This document shows positions 33,263 through 41,855 of a stretch of DNA of 64,000 nt, one piece after another. The stretch covers positions 7,440,001 through 7,504,000 of the forward strand of contig NZ_CP133771.1 of assembly GCF_031348265.1 (NCBI RefSeq), read 5' to 3'. This DNA is from Streptomyces collinus. GTDB taxonomy: Bacteria > Actinomycetota > Actinomycetes > Streptomycetales > Streptomycetaceae. How positions within the stretch are numbered: the first letter of the stretch is position 1; each line of letters starts with the position of its first letter. The position numbers were made by a program, and so were the translations under genes. The notes under the pieces are model-generated. The model was not told the origin of the DNA. It searched no databases and worked only from the letters and a program-made list of their open reading frames with translations.

Positions 33263-33835
33263 ATGTCCGTCGACCAGATTGCCTGGGAAGCCGCGGTACG
33301 CCACCTGTTCGAGGACGCGTTCCCGTACGACGCCACGGGTCCGCGGCGCCACGAGGACTGGATCCTCGACGTCCTCGCGCTGATGGCCCGGGCCGTACCG
33401 GATCCCCGGGGCTGGACCGGTCTCGACGACACGGCGCAGACCCCGGAGCGCGAGACGTACCCCACGTATCCGTTCGGCGTCCACCCTCCGGAGTACATCG
33501 CGGCGCGTCTCCACGAGATCGACCGGGCCAGCGCCGAGAACCTGCTGCTGGCCCTCACGGACGACTGCTGCACCCTGTCCAACCTGAAGCGCTTCACGGA
33601 GAGCGAGGAGGAACTGCGAGCGATGGCACGCACGATCCTCGCACGGTACGGAGACGAGGCCACCTATCACACCAACGTCAAGAAGCCCGGCCATGTCCGC
33701 GGCACGCTCGATTTCACGTCATCGAGTTGGGCTTACAGCCCGCTGGCGCTGACCAACGACTACTCGGAGGACTGCGGCCTGATCGTCGTCTCCGGCACCG
33801 AGGTGGGCATGTTCTGGAACTTCTCCGACTACTGA
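33263..33835 (+). CDS. putative immunity protein for the RNase A-like toxin
   Basis: The 190-residue acidic protein lies 27 nt after the toxin gene, the usual toxin/immunity layout. There are no membrane segments. It contains TGPRRHEDW, PDPRGW, YPTYPFG and a C-terminus GLIVVSGTEVGMFWNFSDY, all shared with the orphan at 22122-22931. GAGAAAGG lies about 12 nt before the ATG. The immunity role is inferred from position and size; I do not recognise a named domain. It is intact although its toxin is not. Confidence 0.65.
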   Translation: MSVDQIAWEAAVRHLFEDAFPYDATGPRRHEDWILDVLALMARAVPDPRGWTGLDDTAQTPERETYPTYPFGVHPPEYIAARLHEIDRASAENLLLALTDDCCTLSNLKRFTESEEELRAMARTILARYGDEATYHTNVKKPGHVRGTLDFTSSSWAYSPLALTNDYSEDCGLIVVSGTEVGMFWNFSDY

Positions 33836-33894
33836 TCCGGCTGCCGAACCGTACAAGCGCAGCTCCTGACCAGATGCTTTGAGAGGATGCCCCC

Positions 33895-34194
33895 GTGCTG
33901 ACCCGTTCCGCCTCCTACCCCGACCGGGAGACCGCCCACTGGGCCACCCAGCAGGTGGTGACCGACAACGAGCAGGTCATCCATCGCTGGCTCGCCCAGG
34001 GCACCCGGGCCCGCCTCACCATCGAGGCCGCCTGGCCCTCCCGAGAGGACCCCGTGGGCCGGGTCCAACTGGAGGGCGACCTGCTGGCGGGGCTGGGGCC
34101 CGTCGACGTCCGCGCGGCGCGCGTCGTGCTGCGCCGCGAGCCGTCGAGCGCGCACGGCTTCGTCGTCCACACGACCGTCCCGTTCTACCTGTAG
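33895..34194 (+). pseudogene. truncated second RNase A-like toxin tip
   Basis: The 99-residue frame from GTG 33895 reads SASYPDRETAHWATQQVV, IHRWLAQGTRARLTIE and RVVLRREPSSAHGFVVHTT. This is the pattern of the last two thirds of the CdiA-CT RNase A domain: a helix beginning F/YxDRxTAE, NxxxIxxWL, then VVLRRDP..GF...T. The initial HTLxRHVGKT segment with its His is missing. GAGAGG lies upstream, so it may be translated. Such orphan tips arise when toxin ends are swapped or accumulated. A stand-alone function is unlikely but not excluded. Confidence 0.6.
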
Positions 34195-34207
34195 GGGCCG
34201 CACGCAC

Positions 34208-34865
34208 ATGTCCATGAAGCCCCTCGAGCACGACCGCCGGTACGGCGAGCTGGACCAGGTGATGCGCGCCTACCTGGGACAGCCGGCCGACGACACCCCG
34301 GAGCGGCGCAGCCGCGCGCTGGACGCCTACCTCCGTCACACCTGGCACACCCGCCCGTGGGTCCTCGCGGAGGCGGAGCGCCAACTGCGCGAATACAGCC
34401 GAAACCCACCGGGCCGCATCAAGCAAAGGCTGGGCGAGTTCTACTCGATCCCGGACACCGGGATGGCAGAGTCCGAGATCGGTGACTGGTTGATGGTGCT
34501 GGCCGATCACCTGAAGAAGAGCATCGAGGAAGGCGACGTCCCAGAGCCGTCGTCCCCACAGACGCACTGGGAGTGGCACGCGCGCTTCCCGGAGACCGCG
34601 CAACTCCTCGGGGGCTGGTTCTCGCAGGACATCGTCGACGAGTTCCCCGACCACGACGCCGCCGTCGCCGACTATGCCACCACGACCGACACTCACCTGG
34701 TCGCACGCCTCGTGGGTGAACTCCACGAGCTGCTCGCACTGCCCCTGGACGAGGGGGGACTACGCCCTGGCCGCCGCCGAACTCGGCATGGAGGTCGGCC
34801 CGCCCGAGCCGTTCTCCCACGGCGCCTGGTTCCAGGCGGTGGCGGCGACGCTGACCGGCGGCTGA
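34208..34865 (+). pseudogene. CdiI-type immunity gene with a one-base frameshift
   Basis: The product matches the CdiI_2-type contact-dependent inhibition immunity proteins. The first 180 residues (YGELDQVMRAYLGQPADD, LLGGWFSQDIVDEFPDHDAA, LVARLVGELHELLALPLDEG) are in one frame. The expected tail DYALAAAELGMEVG...FQAVAATLTGG is in the next. The shift falls in a run of six G at 34753-34758; five G would restore one 219-residue frame ending at 34865. It follows the truncated toxin tip, so the pair once formed a second toxin/immunity unit. A sequencing error in the G run is possible. Confidence 0.7.
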
Positions 34866-35240
34866 TCGTCACGTCCAGCCCGTGAGGTCCCCGACGAAGT
34901 CCGTGTATGAGCGGTTGCTGCCGCGCGGCGCGGGCGCGTGGGGCGAATGCGGCGCCGCGCGGCTGAGCCCTCCGCCCTGTCCGCGAGCGCGGCTCGGTGC
35001 TGGGTGAACGGACGCGAGGAGCAGATTAGGCCGAGTCACTGACATCGAGCCCTGGATTCGACCTCCGTGGCCGTCGTCGGCGGTCAGGTTCAGCGCCTTG
35101 TGCTCGCAAGTGGGCAGTGTCGAAACTGCCATGGGACGGTACGTCAGTTGCCACCGAACCGCAGGCCCTCGAGCCGTAGACTTCGGCAGCGAACGCCGCC
35201 GACGCATGGCCGTGGCGCGCCCTCGTGGGGAGGAAACCGG
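34866..35240. other. 375-nt gap with a minor minus-strand remnant
   Basis: On the minus strand the frame ending at 34869 reads RGSNRSYTDFVGDLTGWT with strongly biased third positions. This may be the C-terminal scrap of a lost gene. Otherwise I see only the upstream region of the 35241 gene. Confidence 0.3.
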
Positions 35241-37013
35241 ATGCAGGCCCCTTCGGAATCGACAGAGATCGCGGATCCCGAGCAGAACAGCCAGAGCGAT
35301 ACCGCCGACTCACCAGTTGTGGACGATCCGGCATCCGACTCGGACATCGACTCGGTGACGGCGTCGACGGTTCTGGCGGAGGTGCTCCCAGGGATTGCTG
35401 TCGTCCTCGGTGAGGTCCCGGCGGAGCTCGAGTCCGATCTGATCGACTTCGGGCTCGTGCCGTCCGCCGACCGCGAGAAGATCTCCACGGTCCTCGCCTC
35501 GATCGGTGACGCGGCGACCGTGGCCGGCAACCTCGCCAACGCGTTCGCCGGTGTGCAGGGGCTCTACAGAATCAGCAGCGCGACACAGGCCCTGCTGAAG
35601 GCAGGCGGAACGCTCGCCGTCAAGGACGGAGCGAACCTCGGGGCGGTGTTCCTCAACGGCAAGATCGTCGCTCAGGCCCGCCTCATCCCCGTCACGTCCG
35701 TGAGCATGGCGCAGAACGCGGCAACGCTCGGGCCGGCGCTGGCCATGGTCGCGCTTCAGATGCAACTGAGCGAGATCACGGGCCTCGTGAGGACCAACAT
35801 CGCCCTGACGAGCCAGGTGCTCACCACCATCCGCAACGAGCAGTGGGCCGAACTGACAGGACTCGTCAGCACGGTCGAGCGCGCGATCGACCAGGCGCGA
35901 GCGGTCGGATCGGTCCCCGCCTCCCTGTGGGAGAACGTCGCGGGTAATGAGGCGTCGCTGAGTAAGCAGCTCGACCTGTACCGACGGAACGTCCGCGGCC
36001 ACGTCGGACAGATCGATCAGGCCGACACACGCCGCCTCCGGGAGTACCTTCAGACGAACGCCGAGGCGATCGTCTTCGACGCCCACGCCCTGCTGTCCTC
36101 CCTCAAGGCATGGACCGGCTACCAGGCGCTCCGCGCCGGAAAGGCGAGAACGGCAGGACGCGAAGACGCCGACGAAGCACGGCTCGTCGACGTCATCGCG
36201 CGTGACACCCGCACGGAGCTGGACTCCTCCCTCCCCGAGACGACGGGCCTCGTCGACGCGCTGACGCGGGAGCTGCGCATCATCGCCGAGCTTCCCGGAC
36301 GCGAGACACTGTCACCGTCACTGCCGGGAAAGCGGAGGGACTCGAAGGCGGCCCGCCAGACCTCCGCCCGTCTTCTGGAGGCGATCGAACCTCTCGCCGA
36401 CGCCCTTCGTCCGCCGGCCCCTCCGCTCGAGGCTCCGGAGGTCGTCTGCGCACCCGAATCGCTGGAACTCGAGCCGTACCTCCGCATCCTGCGGTGGTAC
36501 GTCGAGGACGGTGAGACCCTGCGTGTTCTTGGTTTCCCCGACCAGCTCGACGCCCTCGGCCCGATCTCCGCGATCATCGGCGGGGCGAAGGAGAAGCTGG
36601 CGGCAGCGAGGGACAAGGCCGCGGCGAAGACACTGGTCGCCGTCACGGACCGCCGGATCATCATCACCAAGACGAACGCCTTCCTCGAGCAGGGCGAAAT
36701 CCGTCAGGAAATCCCGATCGACCGAGTGCGATACGTCCGAGCAGCGACACAGGACAAGAGTGAGCGCCCGGCGATCGACCTCATCACGCGCGACGAAAGC
36801 ATCCGGTGGCTCTTCCGTGCCGACATCGAAAACACTCAAGTGGACGCGCTCGCAGCCGTGCTCGCTGAGTCGATGACGATTCCGGACGAGGAGCATGAGG
36901 CTCTTCGACGGAGGCGCCACGCTCCCATCGAGGCGGGCAAGAAGGGTGAGAGCACCGGCACGAGGCCCGAGGAGCTCACTGAATCCCAGGCCGCGAACTG
37001 TGGGGCCGAGTAG
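35241..37013 (+). CDS. large protein with C-terminal bacterial PH-like domain, unknown function
   Basis: The 590-residue protein starts at ATG 35241 (GGGGAGGAAA upstream). It has an acidic N-terminus. Near residue 100 an Ala/Gly-rich segment (ATVAGNLANAFAGVQGLY) and a second at about 165 (QNAATLGPALAMVALQM) are amphipathic or weakly hydrophobic. A long helical middle follows (about 175-400). Residues about 455-575 include TLVAVTDRRIIITKTNAFLE and EIPIDRVRYVRAA, the pattern of bacterial PH/YokE-like domains. It may be a large membrane-associated scaffold or defence protein; I cannot name a family. Codon use is less GC3-biased than in core genes, suggesting acquired DNA. Confidence 0.6.
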   Translation: MQAPSESTEIADPEQNSQSDTADSPVVDDPASDSDIDSVTASTVLAEVLPGIAVVLGEVPAELESDLIDFGLVPSADREKISTVLASIGDAATVAGNLANAFAGVQGLYRISSATQALLKAGGTLAVKDGANLGAVFLNGKIVAQARLIPVTSVSMAQNAATLGPALAMVALQMQLSEITGLVRTNIALTSQVLTTIRNEQWAELTGLVSTVERAIDQARAVGSVPASLWENVAGNEASLSKQLDLYRRNVRGHVGQIDQADTRRLREYLQTNAEAIVFDAHALLSSLKAWTGYQALRAGKARTAGREDADEARLVDVIARDTRTELDSSLPETTGLVDALTRELRIIAELPGRETLSPSLPGKRRDSKAARQTSARLLEAIEPLADALRPPAPPLEAPEVVCAPESLELEPYLRILRWYVEDGETLRVLGFPDQLDALGPISAIIGGAKEKLAAARDKAAAKTLVAVTDRRIIITKTNAFLEQGEIRQEIPIDRVRYVRAATQDKSERPAIDLITRDESIRWLFRADIENTQVDALAAVLAESMTIPDEEHEALRRRRHAPIEAGKKGESTGTRPEELTESQAANCGAE

Positions 37014-37102
37014 GCATCGAGCCAACTGACGAGGACCGCCCCGGCCGCAGACACCGTACGCCGTCGGTTTGGTGCGCAGCCATCGTGCGCGTGAGGCGGT
37101 TG

Positions 37103-37430
37103 TCATGGGCTCGGTGGCAGTCCGACCGGGTGCTGCGGGAGCGCCGGTGCCTGTGGACGGATACTGCCGGGCCGATCGCTCGACGCGGTAGCCAGTACCG
37201 CCCACACCGTCTTGCCGGGGCCGGAGCAGCGGTCGGTGACGCCCCAGTCGTCGGCCAGGGCGGCGACGAGGAGGCCGCGGCCGGACTCGGACTCGGCTTC
37301 GGGTTCCGTGGGGGTGGTGGCGACGGGTCGGCGTTCCGTGCGGGTGTCGGAGACCTCCACGCGAAACCGCCCGCCGACAGCCTCGGCGGCCAGCCGGACG
37401 TGGAAGTCCCGGCCGGGCACCCGCCCGTGC
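37103..37430 (-). pseudogene. RsbW-like HATPase fragment, copy 1
   Basis: The frame on the minus strand reads HGRVPGRDFHVRLAAEAVGG, VEVSDTRTERRPV, ESGRGLLVAALADDWGVTD, GPGKTVWAVLA. This is the C-terminal half of an anti-sigma-factor-type ATP-binding protein (G1/G2 boxes, WGV, GKTVWA). The N-terminal helices and the N box are absent. About 200 nt (37195-37395) are close to identical to 41085-41285 in the same orientation. Confidence 0.7.
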
Positions 37431-38115
37431 CGTGCCGGGCCCGCACCGCGCGGTGCCATCGCGGAGACGCCGTCGCCCAACCTGTGGATCTGGTTCCCGC
37501 GACAAGGACGGCTCGGTGGTCGTGTTCCCTGCGCTGGCCGCATAGGCGTGAGCGCGCTCGCCGCGGCTCGGTGCGTCGTGCGGGGTCGTCCGACACCTCG
37601 AGCTCGACGGTGGCTCTCCTCGCTTCGGCCGGCACCGTGAGTGACGGCAGGACGGCAGTGATTCCCGCATTCCTGCCGTCCTGGCGAGACCAGCCCCCAC
37701 CAGCACGGCGACGGCCGACTGCGTGTCCACGCTCAGCGCACCCTTGACCCGCCGTTCAGCCGGGGGCAGTGGCATTCCCTGGTCGGCTTGCTACTGATCC
37801 GCGCCTGTGGAGATGCACCCGGTGCCTGGACCGTCACCGACCCCGTCGATGCCGGCGGCACCAACTTCGCAGCGGGGCCGGCGACCGTGGTGTAAGGCAA
37901 AGCGCTGTCCGCCTCCGTGACTTGCCGAGACCACCTTGATGGCTTCGGGACGCATCCGCCCCCCTGTTCGCGATGGCGGCCTTCGAGGCGACGCATACGG
38001 GATTCCTGGTGGCTCATCTCTTTCCCTCCTCGCTCAAACCGTGATCTCGGCTATGGCCCGCGCCGCCACGACCTGTTGGTATCGAACTGTTGTTCTCCAG
38101 GAGAGAGGTCACAGG
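37431..38115. other. 685-nt gap upstream of the nuclease gene
   Basis: Beyond the HATPase fragment there are short, broken coding-like pieces (for example a plus-strand frame ending GGTNFAAGPATVV at about 37895) but no complete gene. The last part before 38116 should contain the nuclease gene's promoter; I do not see a clear one. Confidence 0.35.
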
Positions 38116-40101
38116 TTGATACCCGCCACTGCAAGAAGACGTCGCTTAACCGTCGGTGCGATCCTCGCGATCGTCATCGGGTCCGGTGCCCCCGGCATCA
38201 GCCATGCGGTCGGCTCCGACAGCCCTCCCGCCGTTCACGGTCCCGGCGCACGGACCGTCGCGGCCGCCGAGCCGAACACTCCCAACGGCCCCGAAGTCGG
38301 CCCGCCGTTCACGAAGACCAACAACGTGTGGCAGACCGACACCACCACACCGACGTTACGCAACACGGTCATCGCCCCCAGCGGTCACAAGACCACCGCC
38401 ACGTTCGAGGTCCACACCACCGATTCCAGCGGCAAGCCCACGGCCACGGTCGTCAAGCTGACCGACGAGAACCAGTGGGGCGTCCTCGTCTCCGGCGAGG
38501 TGACCGCCGGCAAACCGGCCTCCGTCAAGGTTCCGGCCGGCAAACTCAAGAACGGTGTCACCTACGCGGTCCGCTCCTCCGGGTACGACGTCACCAGCAA
38601 CGTGTACGAGAGCGACTGGTCCCCGTACTCCACCTTCAAGATCAACGTCCCCCCGGCCGAGAAGCCGTACGTCACCTTCCCGGCACCACAGGCCACGTCC
38701 GGCATCGACTCGCTCGCGCAGACCCCGGTCGAATTCACGCGTACCGATCCCGGCCCGATCAGGGGACTGCGCGGGGATGACACCTCCCGGAGATGCTCCG
38801 CCCCGGACGCAGACGGTCGGAAGGTGTGCATCGAGATCAGTCGTGACGCGCCGACTGCCGAAGACGCGGCGGTCGCCAAGAGGGCGATGAGGCAAGCTCT
38901 TCGGGGCGCCGATCTGGTCTCGTGGTGCGCCGCGAAACCCGACGGCAAGGACTACATGAACCGGGGCGAGGCGTGCCTCAAGAACGTCGGCTACGCGACC
39001 CTGATCTTCGTCGACGCCGATGACCTGCCGAGGTTCGGCACCGCCACGTTCGCGCTGTCCCAGCAGATCAAGCTGTACAACAGGAAGTCGGACACCGGCA
39101 CGGACCGTGCGGAGTTCGACCAGCAGCTCACCGTGGTCCCGACGCAGATCGACGCCGCGACCGAGGGCGTTCACCTCACCTGGCAGCCGGGCGACAACTG
39201 CAAGGACTGCACCAGCTCGCAGGTCAAGTGGTCGAGCAACGACGGCCTCAACACCACGCCGCACTGGGCGATTGGCGAAGTCGGCGCCCCGTACGCCATG
39301 ACAGCGAAGAGTCAGACGATCTGGAACGGCACCGGCAAGGAGCAGTTCGACCTCGGCTGGAGCCTCCTCGGTTCGGTCGACGCCGGCAACGCTCACGCGC
39401 AGACCAGCCTCGGCACCAGCGGCGACGTCCGTGTCCGGGAACTGGCGCCGCGCTGTGACGACATCGCCGGAGGCAGCATCAAGACCGGCTGTGTCTTCCC
39501 GTACTTCAAGCCCACCTGGACGGTGGACACCAACCTGTACCCGGCGGCCGGTGCCTACTACTGGCTGCTGCAGGAGAAGCTTCCCTCCCACCCCGGCAGC
39601 CGGAAGTGGGACTCCCTCGTCACCTACCTCGGCCCCGGCAACAACGCCGATCCGGATGGCGGTGACTGGACCAACGACGACAGCCGCGGCATCGTCTGCC
39701 CCACGGGAACCAGCGGTTTCAAGCCCAACCCCGCCACGCCCGACGGATCGTGCGACGAGTACGCGCCCGCGAGTACGTACCAGAGCGGCGGCATGCCGAA
39801 GGGCCCGAACCAGGTTGCTTCCGGTAAGGAGTGCGCACAGCTCTACACCAAGCCCATGACCGGCGGCACGTGGGGACTGCTTGCCGAGAACCGTGACGGC
39901 TACACCGGCCCGAAGTGGAACGAGAAGTGTGGCCGTGGATCCGTTCCCACGGATCAGAACACCGGCGCCTTCCGTGACCTCGGCATCAAGTTCGTTCCCC
40001 AGATGCGGCTGCTCGACAAGGACGGGTTCTTCATCAGCGATCCCGGCTTCGAGCACTGTAAGAACGCCGACACGGTCTGCGCGTGGAAGAAGGTCGGCTG
40101 A
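38116..40101 (+). CDS. secreted protein with C-terminal NucA/NucB deoxyribonuclease domain
   Basis: The 661-residue exported protein starts at TTG 38116 (GAGAGAGG 7 nt upstream), giving a signal peptide ARRRRLTVGAILAIVIGSGA cleaved near SHA. The middle contains fibronectin-like beta strands (TTATFEVHTTDSSGKPTATV). The end has the NucA/NucB pattern: CDEYAPASTYQSGG near residue 545, then SGKECAQLY and a C-terminal DKDGFFI strand. This suggests a secreted non-specific DNase used against competitors or in development. Two TTA codons (38146-38148 and 38356-38358) make it a probable bldA target. A convergent SUKH gene lies 65 nt beyond its stop. Confidence 0.78.
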   Translation: MIPATARRRRLTVGAILAIVIGSGAPGISHAVGSDSPPAVHGPGARTVAAAEPNTPNGPEVGPPFTKTNNVWQTDTTTPTLRNTVIAPSGHKTTATFEVHTTDSSGKPTATVVKLTDENQWGVLVSGEVTAGKPASVKVPAGKLKNGVTYAVRSSGYDVTSNVYESDWSPYSTFKINVPPAEKPYVTFPAPQATSGIDSLAQTPVEFTRTDPGPIRGLRGDDTSRRCSAPDADGRKVCIEISRDAPTAEDAAVAKRAMRQALRGADLVSWCAAKPDGKDYMNRGEACLKNVGYATLIFVDADDLPRFGTATFALSQQIKLYNRKSDTGTDRAEFDQQLTVVPTQIDAATEGVHLTWQPGDNCKDCTSSQVKWSSNDGLNTTPHWAIGEVGAPYAMTAKSQTIWNGTGKEQFDLGWSLLGSVDAGNAHAQTSLGTSGDVRVRELAPRCDDIAGGSIKTGCVFPYFKPTWTVDTNLYPAAGAYYWLLQEKLPSHPGSRKWDSLVTYLGPGNNADPDGGDWTNDDSRGIVCPTGTSGFKPNPATPDGSCDEYAPASTYQSGGMPKGPNQVASGKECAQLYTKPMTGGTWGLLAENRDGYTGPKWNEKCGRGSVPTDQNTGAFRDLGIKFVPQMRLLDKDGFFISDPGFEHCKNADTVCAWKKVG

Positions 40102-40130
40102 ACTGACCTGACCTCTGACTGACCAAGCAT

Positions 40131-40162
40131 GTGGCCGGAGCATCCAGTGGTGCTCCGGCCAC
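40131..40162. terminator. bidirectional hairpin between nuclease and SUKH genes
   Basis: GTGGCCGGAGCA (40131-40142) and TGCTCCGGCCAC (40151-40162) are perfectly complementary with an 8-nt loop, in the 65-nt gap between the two convergent stops. Confidence 0.8.
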
Positions 40163-40166
40163 GGTG

Positions 40167-40838
40167 CTATGCGAAGCGCGTCCAGTCCGGATCCCGCGGA
40201 TGCGCCGGACCGTCCCACACCAGGGCCTGATCGACGAGGCCGGGCACCTTCGTGTCCTGGTGTCCGTCCGCGTACTCCACACCCCGGTTCTCGTACAGGG
40301 CGTCGGCGACTTCGATGAGGTAGTCGGCAAACGACGGCCACACGCCCAGCTTGGGAATGCCGGCCTCTTCGAAGGTGCCGATCCGTCCGTACCCCGGCCC
40401 TGGCGTGCAGTCCGTGAACAGCCCGTACAGACCGCTGCGGTCGGTCGCGGCGAACGCCAGGTATCGCACCACGGGGTCGTCCGGCATACCGATCGTGTGA
40501 GGGCCTTCATCCCAGTACGGCAGATGCTGCACGGGAGGTATCCCATGCTTCCTCGGCAACAGCCAGGCCGTCTCCTGTCCTTGTGGGGGGAGTCCGGTCT
40601 CGGGTTCGGGTGTCCAGCCGAAGTCACCGGGGTGACCCGTCCCGTTGCGGAGGCGGTAGAACGCCTTGAGGCCCGGTGGGACGGTGAGGTCGAGTTCCTG
40701 CTCGACCTCACGGACGTCGGCCTCTGGGGCGGGCGGAGGAAGCATCCGGTAGGAGCGCGGAGCGTGCTGCTCCAGCCACTTCTCGATCCTCGCCCAGGCG
40801 CCCGTTACAGCCTGCTCCTGCTGCTGATCGTCCGTCAT
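40167..40838 (-). CDS. SMI1/KNR4 (SUKH) family protein, possible nuclease immunity
   Basis: The 223-residue protein starts at ATG 40838 (MTDDQQQEQ). The SUKH pattern is clear: WARIEKWLEQHAPRSYRMLP, EADVREVEQELDLTVPPGLK with FYRLRNGTG following, then PKLGVWPSFADYLIEVADAL near the end. SUKH proteins are common immunity factors in bacterial toxin systems, especially against nucleases. The neighbouring gene encodes a NucA/NucB nuclease in the convergent direction, so an immunity link is plausible, though immunity genes are more often co-directional and downstream. Confidence 0.75.
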   Translation of the reverse strand: MTDDQQQEQAVTGAWARIEKWLEQHAPRSYRMLPPPAPEADVREVEQELDLTVPPGLKAFYRLRNGTGHPGDFGWTPEPETGLPPQGQETAWLLPRKHGIPPVQHLPYWDEGPHTIGMPDDPVVRYLAFAATDRSGLYGLFTDCTPGPGYGRIGTFEEAGIPKLGVWPSFADYLIEVADALYENRGVEYADGHQDTKVPGLVDQALVWDGPAHPRDPDWTRFA

Positions 40839-41086
40839 ACCCGTGACCTTACGGGTCTCACGCCGCTCCTCGGCAACCTTGCGAATCTCTCCCGCTGCAC
40901 AAAGCCTGAAGCCGAAGCGCACGTGCGGCTCGACGCGCCCGGTGCGTCGTCGGTCCGGTGAGCCGGCGTTCGTCCGCGTGAACGTGTGGTCACGGGTGCG
41001 GCGGCAGGCCGGCAGCTTGGCAGGTTGATCGAGAAGGGGCCTGGCGGCGGGCCTTATCGGCCGCTCGACGCGGCGGCCACGACCGC

Positions 41087-41284
41087 TCACACCGTGTTGC
41101 CGGGACCCTCGCGGCGGTCGGTGACGCCCCAGTCGTCGGCCAGGGCGGCGACGAGGAGGAGGCCGCGGCCGGACTCGGAATCGGGGTCCGTGGCGGTCGT
41201 GGCGACGGGTCGGCGTTCCGCGCGGGTGTCGGAGACCTCCACGCGCAGCCGCCGACAGTCCGCCTCGGCGGCCAGCCGGAGGCG
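41087..41284 (-). pseudogene. RsbW-like HATPase fragment, copy 2
   Basis: The frame reads VEVSDTRAERRPV, ESGRGLLLVAALADDWGV, GPGNTV and then TGA where copy 1 has TGG (Trp of KTVWA); reading on gives the expected AVVAAASSGR tail. Lys of GKTVW is Asn here. The N-terminal half is absent. It is nearly identical over about 200 nt to the copy at 37195-37395. Confidence 0.7.
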
Positions 41285-41855
41285 GGGTGCCGGTGTGGGG
41301 CTGGAACGGGAGGTGTCAACTCTGCGGACAGGCAATGCCGTTGTCCGCTCGTAGCGGCCGTCCCGAGGGGAACGCCGTCGCCGTGGTCCGCGAGGACGAC
41401 GGGAGGGTCGCCGAGGGGATGGTGGTCTCGGTGGACGGTGAGAAGTTCATCGCGTCCGTTCACTCACCCAACGACCGCTCGGGGCAGCCGTTGGGCCTGG
41501 GTGACTTCCGGGTGGTGTCGACCTCGGGGGAAGGGGCCGCGATCCCTGTCTCCGCTGATTCCTTGACCAGCGCCACGGTGTTCCTGGAGTGGCGGTGGGA
41601 AGCACGCGGGTGCGGGTGTACAGGCGGGGGCTGTACGGGGGAGGGGCGGAGGGCTCGTCCCCGGTACGGGGGAAGCGGGCTGAAGTGGCGCGAGAGCCAC
41701 GGTGCGTGCCGGGACCGTCCACGCGGCTGCCACCGCCGAGGTACCCCCGTCGGGGCGATCGCCCGAACCGCCGGCCGTGACCGCATCCCCTGTCCGCATG
41801 GCCTCCTGCAGGGGCCGCGAGTCCGCGGTCAGTGGACGGTGTTACTTTCCGCGAC
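41285..41855. other. 571-nt gap, fragments only
   Basis: A plus-strand frame through about 41370-41590 (VVREDDGRVAEGMVVSVDGE, DFRVVSTSGEGAA) has coding-like composition but no good start or family. It may be another remnant. The remaining stretch precedes the 41856 gene and shows nothing recognisable. Confidence 0.3.
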
